Shown here one piece after another: positions 1 through 12,348 of a stretch of DNA of 64,000 nt (position 1 is its first letter; each line of letters opens with the position of its first letter). A program made the position numbers and the translations under genes. The notes below the pieces were generated by a model. That model searched no databases. It was not told the DNA's origin and saw nothing but the letters and a program-made list of their open reading frames with translations. This DNA is from Phaffia rhodozyma. Lineage: Eukaryota > Basidiomycota > Tremellomycetes > Cystofilobasidiales > Mrakiaceae. The stretch spans positions 1,240,001-1,304,000 of the forward strand of contig JACGZH010000008.1 in NCBI GenBank assembly GCA_014706385.1. Reading direction: 5' to 3'.

Positions 1-3000
1 TGCGATCGCCAACATTCCAAGGATGATGATTGCTCCTCTCCTCTGAGGTCGAGGGATATCCTGATCTGCGTCTGTTCGTTTCATTCCATTGGCCATACGT
101 AGATGCGAAGGGAAAAAAGCAGGAAATAATTGTAAGAGATAAATTCTTCTAATTGTAGGTCTGGCTCGAATAATTAGGAACAAAAAGAACGTACTGTAGA
201 CCTGCCAGAGCTTTGCGATGACATCCGGGTGGATTGCATCCTCAAGCATCAAATTTCGCATCAATTCTTCTAATGAAGTGATCTCTGCTAACGTTGCTCC
301 GTAAGTCAATCTGCCGATCCCACCGAAGCCCAAATGCAACAAAGATGTCAGGATACTCTTCTACTCGGAGCGAAAAGACTCCTCATTGAACAACGAAGAG
401 AACAAACTAACTGGATCATATTTTTGGCGATCCTGCTGATCTGCTGCTTGGCCGTCATATCGGGGTCGGCAGATGCTTCAAAATAGAGCCCTTTGTAGCA
501 TTCGATAACCCTTGCTCGGATGCCTTTAAGTTCTTTACCGTCCTCGACAACCGCACTGTTGTCTTTTGTCCAGATCAAGTGAAGCATCGCCTTCAAACCA
601 ACCTGTTTGGTTCCAAAAGCCAGACCCCGAGTATCCATGTTAGTGGCAACTCTTCGAGCTTGAGTTGAGACCAATCAAAATGCCTTACCGAGGCAGATTC
701 AAACTCGTACTCGTGAGCCAACTTGAAGAAGTCCATTGCTTCCAAAACCTCAGCCCGACCTGTCGATACGAGTAAATCTTTCAATTTCGGCATAGCCAAT
801 TCGATCTGTCGGATAAACTTGAGAGCATCGACGTGGTACTTTTTCATCAACCGAAGTTGGGTTAATTGAGCCGTCTCAGCCATCGTCATCGGCGCCGCCG
901 GCGCGCTAGAAGTCAGAGAAGCTTTCTTGGACTTGATCGGCTTCTCGTCCTCCTTCTCGTTCTCGTCCTCCTCTGGTTCCTCAGCTTCCTCTCCATTTTC
1001 CTCGTCGATTCCCTCCAAGCCTTCAGGAAGATTCTCCAGCTCTCGTTGCTCTAGAACCTTCAATCTTGCAACTACGCTCTCATATCTTTCGATCCATTTT
1101 TGCATGTTGAGGTCTCCTCCGTGCAACATACCGAACGGATGAGTCATGATGAGTTTACTCAATAGCGCGATAGCGTATCGTCTGACCGACGCGGATTTAT
1201 CTTCAAGGTGGCGAATTGCGAGCTCGGCAAGGATCGGTCGTTGCTTTGTGAACTTGACTTCCATGCTATTTGGTCGTTTTCAGAACAAGGGATCCTACAT
1301 TCAGCCCATGATTGATGCAAAGAGGGAGACGACGACGACAAAGAAGAAAGGCATGAAATTAGGAGGGAGAGAAAACTCACTCCATCAATTTGGTAACTGT
1401 TTGAATGACTTTCATTCTCACCCAACTGGTAACGTCCAAGAATCGATCAGTCAAGATCGCCCAAAAGTTGTCAACCTGTTTCTTCTTATTGGCTTCTTCG
1501 TATTCCTCCGAAAGGGCGAGGTGTCGAACCAGAGTCCCGATGACTTCAACCATTGCCATTCTCATCGAGTAAGACTAGATGATATAACGATTAAAGCTGT
1601 CTTTCAGAAAAATTCTGTACCAAACAGCGCGTCTCGCTTGTCCGAAGAAAGGTAACAAAAAAGGCGACCAACCTCGCTATTCAGATGAGTTAAAAGCAGA
1701 CTGATCTGTTTCATCACGACCCTGGGCGTAAGTTCCGCGATCTTGAGTAGGAATCTAGAGAATGACCTAGGTCCTTTTGTGTCCTGGGCGTTGAATGTCT
1801 TTGTAGAAATGTCTCGGAGGACTTCCTCCGTGAGCTGAGTGAAGTCTAGTTCTTTAGTCAAAATAGACAGGAGCTCAGCCATGGGTTCCGATAGATGCTC
1901 GAAATACTGCAAGGCCTGAATGATAGACGTCTGGGCGCCTATGGGCCGATGTAAAGAGAAGAAAAGAAGATGAAATTAGTTCAGCTCTAGATGAACCCTA
2001 GACGCATGATTAGAGAGAGAGACAAAAGAAATATCCAACACTAACCAAAGGAATGGCCATGGAATTTGACGGAAAAGCAGATTACTTTATACATTCCCAT
2101 CTTAATCTCGGGAATCTTCATGTAGGCTTCGTTTTCCGCGATGTGATATACCGGACGGGTAAAGCAACTACCAGACAACAAGTAAGCATAGAAAAATCAG
2201 ACCGGACTCAGATACTCCACGGAAGTAACGAAATCGAATAACTCACTTGATATATGCATCTCTTTCTTGGGTGGTTGTCCAGATCCTCTCGGTGTTCATC
2301 CTAAGGGCCTTTCTCATGAAGTCCAACGTGTTTGGCAACTGAGCTTCCCAGGACCATTTTTCTCCTTTCTTCCCACTGCTCGTCACTTTCCCTCCGCGTT
2401 TCTGTAGGCCGGTCGAGTGGGTAAGCGCAAAGACAGTTGTTCACATACGATAGTCGCATCGGAACGATGTTGATAGAAAGCACGAACCTTTTTTCCACTG
2501 GCCGTGTTGTTTTCATCTTCTTTTCCTGCCGCCTTTTCCGCGCCAGACATGAACCACTGCAACAAGAATGCATACATCTCGAGCGGCGTCTTGTGCTCCA
2601 AGTGAGCGGATGGATCATTCGAGGCGAGTGATCTTGTGGCAGCCTCTATCTCGGATTGAAGAGCTGGTATGACGAATGTCGAACATTCAGCCGAGGTTTC
2701 TTACGACCAATAGAACGGTTTTCTTTTTCTGGTAGAGGAACACTCACCAGAGAGAATGATATCCAGTAACTTAGATCGAACGATGGACGTCAGTTGAATT
2801 TGGTACCTACAGCCGTCAGATGTTTGAAAGTATATTAGGAAATTGGTACCGCAAGCTGTCTGACTGAGCTAGCGTTCGACTTGATCAACATACTTCAGAA
2901 GACTTTGGAAGATATCAAATACTTCTGGGTAGAGAATAGCTTGAGGAGAATCCGTTACAGCATCGATAGCGCCTGAAATGTAGATTGAGGGTTGGCTTTA

Positions 3001-3199
3001 GTACCGATAGGCCTCGAAAGCTGATTCAGAGAGAAAGCAAAACAGAGAGAGAAAGTGTGAAGCGATACGAACGTTCCAACACGGCCATCACCTCCTTTTC
3101 GCTCAAATTTGGCACATCTACCTCACTCTCGATAGAAATCACATCGTCCGGATCCTGTAAGATCAGGACGGATTCCTGTAGGTTGAAGGCGGCTGCCAT
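1..3199 (-). CDS. YCS4: Condensin complex subunit 1 (YCS4/CND1), 5' part, C-terminus beyond left edge
   Basis: HEAT-repeat subunit of condensin, which with the SMC2/SMC4 ATPases compacts mitotic chromosomes in the nucleus. The start is the ATG at 3199 (MAAAFNLQESVLILQDPDD), which opens an acidic N-terminal domain. At least eight exons follow. Downstream exons carry family stretches such as DGKELKGIRARVIECYKGLYF (about 490-600), and the leftmost exon ends with RRGAIIILGMLA. Only about the first 60% is present and the gene is cut by the window edge, so it is partial rather than broken. An acidic linker (EEDENEKEDEKP) lies near 950-1010. It is divergent from COX20; four ACGCGT boxes lie about 95-130 bp upstream of the ATG. 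Family assignment is recognised from conserved blocks; exact exon ends are inferred. Confidence 0.86.
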
Positions 3200-3291
3200 A
3201 GAGAGAGATGATGTCTCTGTAGATTCGAGTGATGTTCAGAAGTCCAAAACAGCAGCTTTGTTGAGACTCGAGAGAGGCGACGATAAATCAA

Positions 3292-3328
3292 ACGCGTCGA
3301 CGCGTAACACACGCGTAACCAGACGCGT
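3292..3328. promoter_or_regulatory. Cluster of four MluI cell-cycle boxes (ACGCGT)
   Basis: ACGCGT occurs at 3292, 3300, 3311 and 3323, four copies in 37 bp. The cluster sits 93-129 bp upstream of the condensin start codon and about 540 bp from COX20. In ascomycete yeasts this palindrome is bound by MBF (Mbp1/Swi6 type) and drives G1/S transcription. A role here is inferred from position and density. Confidence 0.7.
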
Positions 3329-3869
3329 CAAGAGGCAACCCGTCCGTTAGGAGTGAGGATTGACTTGCACCGTCTGTCCAGCCGACGATGAGTCTGGCTG
3401 AGTGTGGGAGATACGGAGATCAGGAGAAACAAAGGAGTACAAGACTCTCTATCTCTGCTGGTTCTTCGATTCAATTGGGTAGATGATGTTAGCTTCTCGG
3501 TCATGTTGGCGCACTCCGTACATACTCTACAAACGGACTTGAGACACAGAATGGGAGAGGATCGACTAGCAGTCTCATATGATTGAACCTTTTTCTCCAT
3601 CAAGCGACCCTCTTGTATTCACCTTCTGTGTTGTTTCTGATCTCAGCACAAATTACCGGACAGAGATTGTTCATGACGATGGGTCTGTTTTCTTGGCGGT
3701 TATGGTGGGTTGTAAAAATCTGAGTTAGGGTTAATCTCCCAAATCGGCTGCCACTCGTCGTCATTCCGTCCTCGATCTTACATTGACTCACTTGCCTAAC
3801 CTTTATTTCTCTACTTGACTTCTATCACTTGCTTATACGTTCATATTCACCTGATATCATCTGTCTAGA
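3329..3869. other. Divergent intergenic region, condensin / COX20
   Basis: About 540 bp with no supported gene. The COX20-proximal 100 bp is CT-rich, as expected for a fungal core promoter and 5' UTR. Short ORFs here look random in composition. Confidence 0.5.
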
Positions 3870-5174
3870 ATGGCTGTTGGTTCTTTTCCCGATCAAGCAT
3901 ACGATCCTTCTAAGGCGACTCCCACTGGTAACCAGTTCTATCCACCTCAAAATGACCCAAACGTCACCGTCCTCCCGCCCAAGAGAGCAGAATTGACAAC
4001 CGCCAATCTCTGGGAAGCTATCAAGGTAAGGCTCTGTCAGCTGTTTACCTCTGTTTCTCTCGATGAAATATGTCTGATATGGAGTAGTGTTATTCGTGAT
4101 ATACGTACCTGGTCGATTGTTTCTAACCAACTCGTCTGTTTCGTTCTCTTTTTACCGATCTTCACGTCCCTTGATCGTACCTTTTTCTTACCGCTTTACT
4201 CTAGATGACCAAGCTAGAAGATCTCTCTCCTTCCAAGCTCGGTCAGATTCCGTGTATGCGAACGTCGATGCTTCAGGGTATCGGAGGTGGTGTGGGATTC
4301 GCAATCATTCGATTACTGACCGGAAAGCCAGGTTCGTTCATACCTCGTTTTTCCAAGGTGGAGGGGCGAAGAGATAACTTTTTCCCTGGCTGTGACGACA
4401 AAATCGATCTTTGTCCTCGACAACTGTATCAAAAGCCTTATTCATCCACCTGCTTATATGCATTTGGGATCAAGATGAAGAGCAATCATCTTAATCTTCT
4501 CTCTGAGCCGTCATCATTTTTTCAAGCCCCTCTCATCGATACCTCTGATTTTTCTTTAGCTTATCTATGAAACATGCTGACATTAGCTCTGCTGTGGTGC
4601 TCAATATCGACGTGGTCCATGTGATTCATAGGTATCTCAACGGTGTTTTCTGCGTTCGGTTGGTTCAGTGTCGCTTTTACCGGTATCGGAGGAGCAGCTA
4701 AGTTTGTCCCTATTTCTCTCTCTGACCTCGACTGTTCTTGATCTTTCTGAACACGTATCCTTTTCTAATTCTTTCTATCCACCCAGCTTGTACTGCAATA
4801 AGAAACGAACGGAAGAGATCGAGATGATGCGACTCATTCACGAACGATTCCCTGAACGGAGTCTCGCGAACGCTCGTAAACGACGAGAACAAGCCGAGCG
4901 CGAAAACGTCCAGGTGGCAGATCTTCCACCGCCACCCAAGGTAGAGGTCAGCCAGCCGAGTTACATCAGCGTGAGCGACTCGGATGGAAACTTCCTAGGA
5001 AAGATGACACCGGCGATGGCGGAGCTCGCAAAGTCGAGAGGTGCGAATGAAACGTTCACCGAGGTCAAAGCTGGAAGCGCAGGTTCGTCAGCGGTGGCTC
5101 CAGTGGCGACTGGTTTGCCATCAAATGAAGATGGTCAGCCAGAGAAGAAATCATGGAAGACTCTGTGGATGTGA
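3870..5174 (+). CDS. COX20: Cytochrome c oxidase assembly protein COX20
   Basis: Mitochondrial inner-membrane chaperone for newly made Cox2. Four exons: 3870-4025, 4205-4331, from 4632, and a last exon ending at 5174. The core reads LGQIPCMRTSMLQGIGGGVG then GFAIIRLLTGKP, followed by a second membrane segment (VFSAFGWFSVAFTGIGGAA), and then YCNKKRTEEIEMMRLIHERF. This is the usual COX20/FAM36A layout: a conserved Pro-Cys before the first of two membrane helices and a basic segment with Cys after the second. The C-terminal tail (about 100 residues, Pro/Glu-rich) is longer than in yeast or human. REX4 follows 200 bp downstream on the same strand. Confidence 0.88.
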
Positions 5175-5371
5175 TAGAGATGAGATGATTCTGGACCATA
5201 AAGGATTTTGAGCAGGCAGATTGAACGAAGTAGTATCTATAGGAAGACGTCTCATATTTAGAAGCTTAGGTAAGCGCGATTGAGAGATAATGAATTTTCG
5301 ACTGGCAACTTTCCAAACACATTCACGTAGACATCCATAGACATCCCTTCCTCGACCATCATCATCTAGAT

Positions 5372-7121
5372 ATGCCATCCCCTGCCCCTTCCTCTGCCAC
5401 ATCCTCAAAGGGAAAGTCTAAGATGACAGTAGCAGTCAAGGCCGTAACTGTAAAGCCGAAACCAAAAGTGTCTTCCAACTGGGCTGCTCTAAAATCAACT
5501 ATAGCTCCTTCGACCTCGGCTAGCTCCTCATCATCAGGTATTGCAGGCAAGAAGCGAAAACGGGCGGGAGGGGGAGAGATATCTGGGGTCGGAAAATATG
5601 TGGGTGAGCTAGGTGGCCGAGTCGAGAGAAAAGAAGAAAGCTTCAAAAGGTATGGATATGCTTTCCGCCTCTCCTTCCTCTCGCTTGATTCGTTCCGGCT
5701 CGAATGTACGAAGCGCGTCAAAGGTGGTTTTCGATCTAACGGACGTATGAGCTTTGATTCTGTATGTGCATACTTGAGAATCTATCAGAGGTCGAGAAAA
5801 CAATTCTCCGCCACCGTCAACAAGTACTGCGATCTCGGAGTCGTCGACACCTGAGACGACTTATTCGCCTCTTATCCAGGAACTTAGGTCAATGGTGCTC
5901 GGGACTTCGCCCGCTATCGAAACAAAGACAGAGTGCGCATTCCTCGTGTTTATCTTCCGTCAGTATCTTTGATCAAACCTCTAACTCTCGTTTTTATCAT
6001 CCTCTCCTCTTCTAGACCAGGCAAATATCTCTGCATCGATTGCGAGATGGTGGGTGTCGGTGCCCTGGGCGAACAAAGTTCTCTGGGTAGAGTGTCAATC
6101 GTGAACTATCACGGAGCGGTCGTTTACGATACCTTTGTCAGGCCAAAGGAACGTGTAGTTGACTACAGAACGTGGGTCTCTGGTGTTAGTGCAGCGGACT
6201 TGATTAATGGTACGGTTGTGTCTCTCATTATCATGTTGAAACCTCTCTTATCGGTAGAGCGCATGTTCAGCAAATGTGTGCATATACGATCTCTACTGCA
6301 ACTCATCACTTCCTTCGAATTTAATATACAGCACCGACATTCGAAGAAGTCATTGTCAAAGTAGCCCAGGTGATCAAGGGGAAAGTTCTTATTGGGCATG
6401 CTATTCAGAACGATTTCTCTGTTCGTCCCTTCTTCTCTCTCTCTCTCTCTTTCTCTGTGCAGCTTTCTTAGGACGCAGCGCGATCTAACAGTGTATTTCT
6501 TCACTCCCCTTTGGTGGTATTTTACACCCACACGCACACATCAACAAAGGCAATGTTACTCTCTCACCCAGCCCCGTTTACAAGAGATACTCAGAAATGT
6601 CCAGAACTCCGAAAGATCGCGGGCTCGAGACTACCCGGATTGAAGAAGTTGACAAAGCTGGTTTTGGGTTTGGAGATTCAGGAGGCTTCTCATAGTTCCG
6701 TAAGTCATCAGATTCACTCCATCATCCTTCCATCCTTCCATGCTTCTTTTTCGCTTTCTTTCTTATCGTTAACTTCTGGATATCAATCTGTGTGTGTGTG
6801 TGTGTGTGTTTCTTGTTCTGTTCTGTCCACCAGGTGACCGATGCTCGGGCCACCATGGCTCTCTACCGAACGATCAAAGACACTTGGGAACCCACCTTCT
6901 CCGTCGCCATGGTCCGACATGAGCAAAAGACTAAACCGAAATCTAAGACTGCTCCGGCCGAATCTTTCCCCGGTGGAGGTAGACGGGGTGTTAGTTCGGG
7001 GTTGGGATCGATCGTTAGTAGTAAGACGAAGGGAGTGACTAAGAAAGGGAAAGGCCCTGGGGTGGGCAGAGTCGAGGACGACGACAGGGATGATGATGGC
7101 GATAACTGGTGGGATGAATGA
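5372..7121 (+). CDS. REX4: RNA exonuclease 4 (REX4), DEDDh family
   Basis: 3'-5' exoribonuclease of pre-rRNA processing, expected in the nucleolus. The N-terminus is a low-complexity Lys/Ser/Pro region. The catalytic domain is spread over several exons: [12 protein letters not shown] (DEDD Asp and Glu), then [11 protein letters not shown] (second Asp), then [13 protein letters not shown] (His and final Asp). All DEDDh catalytic residues are visible. An [11 protein letters not shown] block sits between them, as is typical of REX4 and ISG20-like proteins. The C-terminal tail is basic then acidic, ending [10 protein letters not shown]. The start is the first ATG of the long first exon at 5372. 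Introns end at 6015, in the TACAG acceptor before CCGACATTC (near 6330), and near 6834. Confidence 0.9.
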
Positions 7122-7354
7122 AACCTTTTTTTCTTTCTTTCCACACTCGGACAATCTCTTTCTCGCACGAAGCCAGGATTATATCGGACAAATACCTTTG
7201 AGAACGCAAACTTGCAGCTATTGACCGAGTCTGATGTGACAAGCTGTGTTAGCGAGAAGACATCCACCACTCCTGTTCATCCTTGTGGTCGTGATGGGAC
7301 GTGGGTCATGCATAGATACAAACGCGCGCGCTCTCTCTCTCTCTCTTTCTCTTC

Positions 7355-10019
7355 TCATTTACTCACCCAGCCGAGTCTTGTGCCCCATGTGCGCCACATC
7401 CGATTCACGACTATCTGCTTGATCTCCGTAGACACAAATGGGTCTTCCAAATCGAGCAGATCCTGCATAAATTCCTGCACATTTCCATTTTCAGATGAAC
7501 CAACCCGAACGTTAGTTTTTCCCAACATCAGCTTCGTTCAATCCTGTAAACATTGTTTGACAAAGGAAAACAAAAAGAAAAAAGAGTGGAAGGGAAGGGA
7601 GAGGAAGACATTAAAAAGAAGAAGAAACGAACCTGCTTTTGTGCAGTCTCGCTGCGCTTGAACTCTCGCTTAGCCATTTCCCTCAGACTGCCAATCGAGA
7701 TGAGAATCAAACCTTGGGTGTCGTAACCACCGATGGTACCAGCATGTCCGCTTCCAGTCTCAGGCACGTCTGGCTCTAGGTGTATCAACAGTCGTTCGAT
7801 CCGTCTGATGATTGCCAGCGCATCGCCCATAAATATTTCGGTCAGACGGGCGTGGGACCACCTTCTTTCGACGGTCTTTGGAACGAACGAAGAAAGGATG
7901 AGGAACTCACCGAATACCTTCCCAACTGGCCCTTCGCCTTTCGCGTCTGTTTGCTCCAAAGCTTAGCCCGCCGGCACTGGTCAGGAATGATTTGAGCCAG
8001 CCTCCAAGAAGATAGACAATCAGGAACGATGGGGCGACTCCCACAAAGGCGAAAGTAAGTTCCTGTGATCGGAGCAATCGGTCTATTCCAGATAGAGCCA
8101 AATCAACATCGACCTGAGCGAAAACAGATGGGCAGAGAGAAACATGAGTACAAAGATTCGAACAGAAGGCAAGTCAAGTTAGGAGGGGATATGAGAAGCA
8201 GAAGGAGGCACCTTTGTCTTCTGGACTTGAATGAGAAGCGATCGGACGAGGGAGCCAGCAATTGCGTTCTTGAGCGGAGACTATCACAACAGAGACGCCA
8301 GAATAAGCACAGCATATCTTGCGGCACATATCCAATCCATCTGAGGATGAGAAAACTAACCTTCATGTCCTCTTCATAGAGTTTCAACACGTCCGAAAGA
8401 TCACCTTCTCTGACTCGTCGAGATAGGCTGACTAACTCAACCTCAGTGTACGCCTTCTTCTCTCTGGCCAAGTCAATGACCATCCTCTCCAATGACTTGA
8501 GACCCCCGGAGTTTTGTCAAAGAGTAACATCTGTCAACTTGAAGTCTTCCAGAACCATCCGCAAGAGAAGGATTTAAAAAAAAAAAAAAAAGAAAAAAAA
8601 AAAGAAAAAAAAAAGGAGAGACCCACGTCCATGTCGCTCTTCATGCCTTCTTTGCTCATCAGTCCTCCACTAGGATGGCCAGTTTCATCTCCGCTTCCGT
8701 GTCTGACGGTCTCAATGATGCCCATTGCTGGTTCGACAACCCATCCCTTCCAGAAGCCGATCGATGTCTCCTTCAGATCCCTCAACAGCGCCTTGACGAC
8801 TGGAATTCGGGGCGCGATGAGTGGAATGAGTAGTGGAAGAAGCAACAGCGGTGGCCATAGTCTGGTGAGGGCGGTCGGTCGAGTCAACGATGAAGGAACG
8901 GTAGTGTATCGACGAACAGGCTTGTCGAAGAGAGCGGTAAGGGTTGGAAGGACACTGGATACTATAGGAGGTCCGGATCGTAAGGTCCCTATCGAGTATG
9001 CGCTCTGTAGCCTTTCCTTATCTCGCTGGTAGTCTTCCAATCGCTCCTCAAAGTCTGGGTCACCAGGATGGCTTTGAGGCGGCTCTCCGGGCGAACCAGG
9101 AATCACATCAACCATGACGTCGAGTATTCGTTTCACTATCCTGATCATATCCCTCATGTCCCACGGTTTCCTGTCAATAAGATCCTGTTCGTCCCAACTT
9201 GGCCCCTCGATTATCAGTTGGCCTAGCCTGCAAGCCAACCAATCTCTTCCAGCTTCGAGCTCTGTGATCCGACGACGGACTTCAAGCCGGGTTAACCGTA
9301 TCAGCGTACGGAACCCGAACAGACTCGGTGTCGACCGGGGAACGGCCGTCGTGGGGAACAAGGAGGACAGAAGATAGGTCGGAGTGAATGAGGCGAGGCG
9401 ACGAGGAGGCTGAGCGTACAGAGAGTGCGTCAGAGATGCCAATCGATGTGGGAAGGCTAGTTCAAAAGAAAGAATGACGATATCAAAATGAGACCGACTA
9501 CATGAGATCATACGACTGATCGATCCGAGTAAGAGAGAAGGAAGAAAGAACACTCGGTCGATACGAACTCATCAGCAGATACCCTCCGATCCCACCCCAT
9601 GCGTACTTTCCATTTCTATCCAGTTTCTTCCACCAAGCGATCTCTTCCTCCCATTGTTCCGCCCAAGCGGCATGCTGTTCGATCTCGAGGCCATACAGAC
9701 TGAATACAATCCTGGCCAACACAGTCCATTCGAGGATTTCTTCCTCCTTTTCTTCTGCTGTTCGCCCTCTTCTACCCAACGTGTTGACAGGCGATCTGGA
9801 TTCGTTCGAAAGAAGAACCTGAAGAACGGAATAGATGTCTGACCGTTCAGGCTCAGAGGGAAGGTTAAGGAGACAATGTTGTAGAGTGCTCGCCCGATCG
9901 CTCGGTCTGGACGGGGACGATAGACGGGCTGTAGACGTGTCTACGGCAGAATGGGGGTATTCTAGCAGGTCCAACCGTTGTGCTAGACCAGATATTCTTT
10001 GGGCCATGAAAGTACCCAT
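7355..10019 (-). CDS. NCA2: NCA2-like mitochondrial ATP-synthase regulation protein
   Basis: Nca2 affects mitochondrial ATP6/ATP8 mRNA in yeast and is a mitochondrial membrane protein. The C-terminal NCA2 domain is clear: LDVMVDVIPGSPGEPP region, then GFWKGWVVEPAMGIIETVRH, SLERMVIDLAREKKAY, EGDLSDVLKLYEEDMK, NAIAGSLVRSLLIQVQKTKV, and DRLLRSQELTFAFVGVAPS. Two hydrophobic stretches (near 8830 and near 8000) are membrane helices. The last exon ends VVNRMWRTWGTRLGW before the TGA at 7355. I take the ATG at 10019 (MGTFMAQRISG) as the start. An upstream GTG at 10151 is open in the same frame but follows stops, so it is an unlikely start. An A/T-homopolymer tract near 8576-8613 lies in an intron. 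Confidence 0.84.
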
Positions 10020-10226
10020 GGTGTGGTGAGAGGTCTGCGACCAGATGAGACTGTTCTGTGTTGATGGTAGAGAAAGACGATCAAGATGGATAGAGGTCTT
10101 GGGCGACGTGATGGTTGATGATGGAGAGGCTTGATGAAAATCCAGTGTCACTCATTCCTATCTTCTTTCCTCCTCCGAACTATCTCGTCTTCTTTTTTTC
10201 TTGTGAGCTCTTGATCTTTCTTTTTT

Positions 10227-10267
<41 letters not shown>

Positions 10268-10620
10268 CATCAGTTTCAATCTGATATCTTGGTCTTGCCT
10301 GTGTGTGCATCTCCACTCGACTGATCAGCACAGTGGCTAAAACTTCTGCTGGAGATATAGCTTTGGGTTATTGGATAAAACTGTACATTGACCATTCATC
10401 GATGGTTGATTTAGATAGAGAAACGGAACAGAAAAGGCTAGAGAGAAGAATTGTGAACGAATGGAGAAACTGCCTTTCCTCCTGCATCCAGTCAGGTAGA
10501 TTTTTTTTTGGGGGGGAAGGGGGGTCAAACAGTGACGACAACAAAGAGTCGAAAGTTTTTGAGAAGAACGAGGAAAGGCGAGATCTAGAGAGAGTGGTGG
10601 AAAGAATAGAGATATAGAAT
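10020..10620. other. Intergenic region between NCA2 and SmF genes
   Basis: About 600 bp between the NCA2 start and the SmF stop, both on the minus strand, so it holds the NCA2 promoter and the SmF 3' region. It contains a (CA)n tract at 10229-10265, upstream of NCA2, and a G/T homopolymer stretch at about 10500-10518. No gene is seen. Confidence 0.5.
10229..10265. repeat. (CA)n microsatellite
   Basis: An uninterrupted 37-bp CA dinucleotide tract, about 210 bp upstream of the NCA2 start codon. Confidence 0.95.
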
Positions 10621-11269
10621 CTACTCCATCGACGAGTCCTGGTCCTTGGAGACGGCATCCTTTGCTTCTCGAATGTATAACACATTGTTGCATCTGATTT
10701 GTTGAGGTGATGGTTGAAGAGAGAGCCAAGGGTCAGCCTTTAGCAATCAACGCGTCCCAGAAGAAGCACACTGATGAATAGAAGACGAATGAGAAGACGA
10801 ACCGAACGAAGACCTCTCCCAACGCTCCGGTGGAGACTCCCTTCTCAATCTCCTCGGCATTGGCGAGCTGCAGTATGCGTACGATGAGAGTCGCAAGAGA
10901 GACACGCCAAAAGTCCCAAGGTCAGTCCATCATTGCTTGTGTTCGATCTGACCTCTCCGATATCACGGCTCTTCTATCTTTCATGGCCAACGTTGGGCAC
11001 TCAAAAAAGCAGAGAAGCCTCTGTATGGTACGAATCAAGTACATACCTGGACGTTCATATAGCTATCGGTTGAGACGAGATAACCCTTGTACTCCACGCC
11101 CCACTTGAGCTTGACATACACGACCTTTCCGGTCATCTCCTGGAGGAACGGCTTGGGGTTAACGGGAGCCTGTTTGAAGAGACCAACCTTGTCAGCCAGC
11201 CAGCCAACCGACAGCACACACCTACACACAGACCAACAGCTCCCTGGGAGTCATACGCACGACAGACAT
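10621..11269 (-). CDS. SMX3: Small nuclear ribonucleoprotein SmF
   Basis: Core Sm-ring protein of spliceosomal snRNPs, about 90 residues. Four exons on the minus strand: a tiny first exon (MSV, ATG at 11269), then [20 protein letters not shown] and [20 protein letters not shown] (Sm1 motif), then [18 protein letters not shown], and finally a last exon giving [16 protein letters not shown] (Sm2 motif) and ending at the TAG at 10621. The first-exon boundary (after MSV, donor GTGCGT) is my choice because it keeps phase 0 into APVNPK. Divergent from NC2-beta with a 260-bp shared promoter. Confidence 0.9.
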
Positions 11270-11532
11270 AGCGGATATAGAAAGATGGCAAGTAGGACAA
11301 GATGGCTGATGGACGTCAAGGCTAAGGGGAAAAAAGGAAAGACGGGGGGGGAAGAAAGCCTGGCTGAGGTGAACCTTAGGTAAGATGGGTTATTCAAATA
11401 TATTCATATATACCTTATCTAAGACTCTTCCGCCTCGTCTTGTTTTCTCCTCTTATTCTATCCGACACACAACCAACACCATACATCCAACACTCACCCA
11501 CTCACCCCCGCCACCTTTTATTCCCCTTGCCA

Positions 11533-12348
11533 ATGTCAGACGACGAAGGGCATACCTCAGGCAGTAGATCTGGTGGAGGAGGAGGAGGGCCACCCGGTGG
11601 ACTTATTGACGATGATCTCACCCTTCCCAAGGCGACGGTGCAGAAGCTGATCAACGGTGCGTCTGGAATGCTCTCTTTCCTGCTCTTGTTCTTTCTGATG
11701 TCCTTGGCTTACTTTCGACGCGTTTGTTTCTTGTTCTTCCTTCTGTTGTTGGGACCTTTGCGAATGATACCTTGTTCTGATCCGGCCCAACCGTCAGAAA
11801 TCATGCCGGACCACATGTCTTGCCCAAAGGACTCTCGGGATTTCGTGACCGCCTGTTGCGTCGGTGCGTTCAAATATCGTTGCTTCTCTATCTGTCTTGT
11901 CGTTTCCTTGCTGATGTTTAGCACGTCTACCAACCCTAAACCCATCAGAGTTCATTCATTTGATCTCCTCCGAGGCAAATGACGCGTGCGAGAAAGACCA
12001 AAAGAAGACAATCTCTCCAGAACACGTCGTCTCCGCACTCAAGTCGCTTGGCTTTGATGACTATATTGAGGAGGTAGAAGGCGTCCTTGATGAACACAAA
12101 GAGCACCAGAAAGTATGTCTGTTCCTCCTCACACTTCTTAACTCCTTTTTTTTATTTTAAAAAATAGGTCTTTCGCCATCTGACTGTGGACCTATCTGTT
12201 TCACCCAACGGAACCAAAGGTCCGACAGACAAAACAGTCAGCCTCGTCAAAAAAGAACATTGGTGTTTCCCAGGAAGAACTTCTCGCCCAACAGGAGCTT
12301 CTCTTTGCCGCCAGTCGAGCTCGTTATGAAGCAGGTGGTAGCACTTAG
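11533..12348 (+). CDS. NCB2: Negative cofactor 2 subunit beta (Dr1 / NCB2), histone-fold transcription regulator
   Basis: NC2-beta pairs with NC2-alpha through a histone fold and binds TBP on DNA. Four exons join to MSDDEGHTSG, a Gly-rich stretch, DDDLTLPKATVQKLI, then EIMPDHMSCPKDSRDFVTAC, CVEFIHLISSEANDACEKDQ, and KKTISPEHVVSALKSLGFDD. The conserved histone-fold core is complete. The last exon starts at 12220 (VRQTKQSASSKKNIGVSQEE) and reaches AASRARYEAGGST before the TAG at 12346. Introns use GTGCGT or GTATGT donors. The start is the ATG at 11533 in front of the first conserved block. Confidence 0.92.

Noticed and set aside
10020..10151. GTG-initiated extension of NCA2
   Set aside because: The frame is open only because alternative starts were allowed; stops lie immediately upstream and the ATG at 10019 precedes the conserved region.
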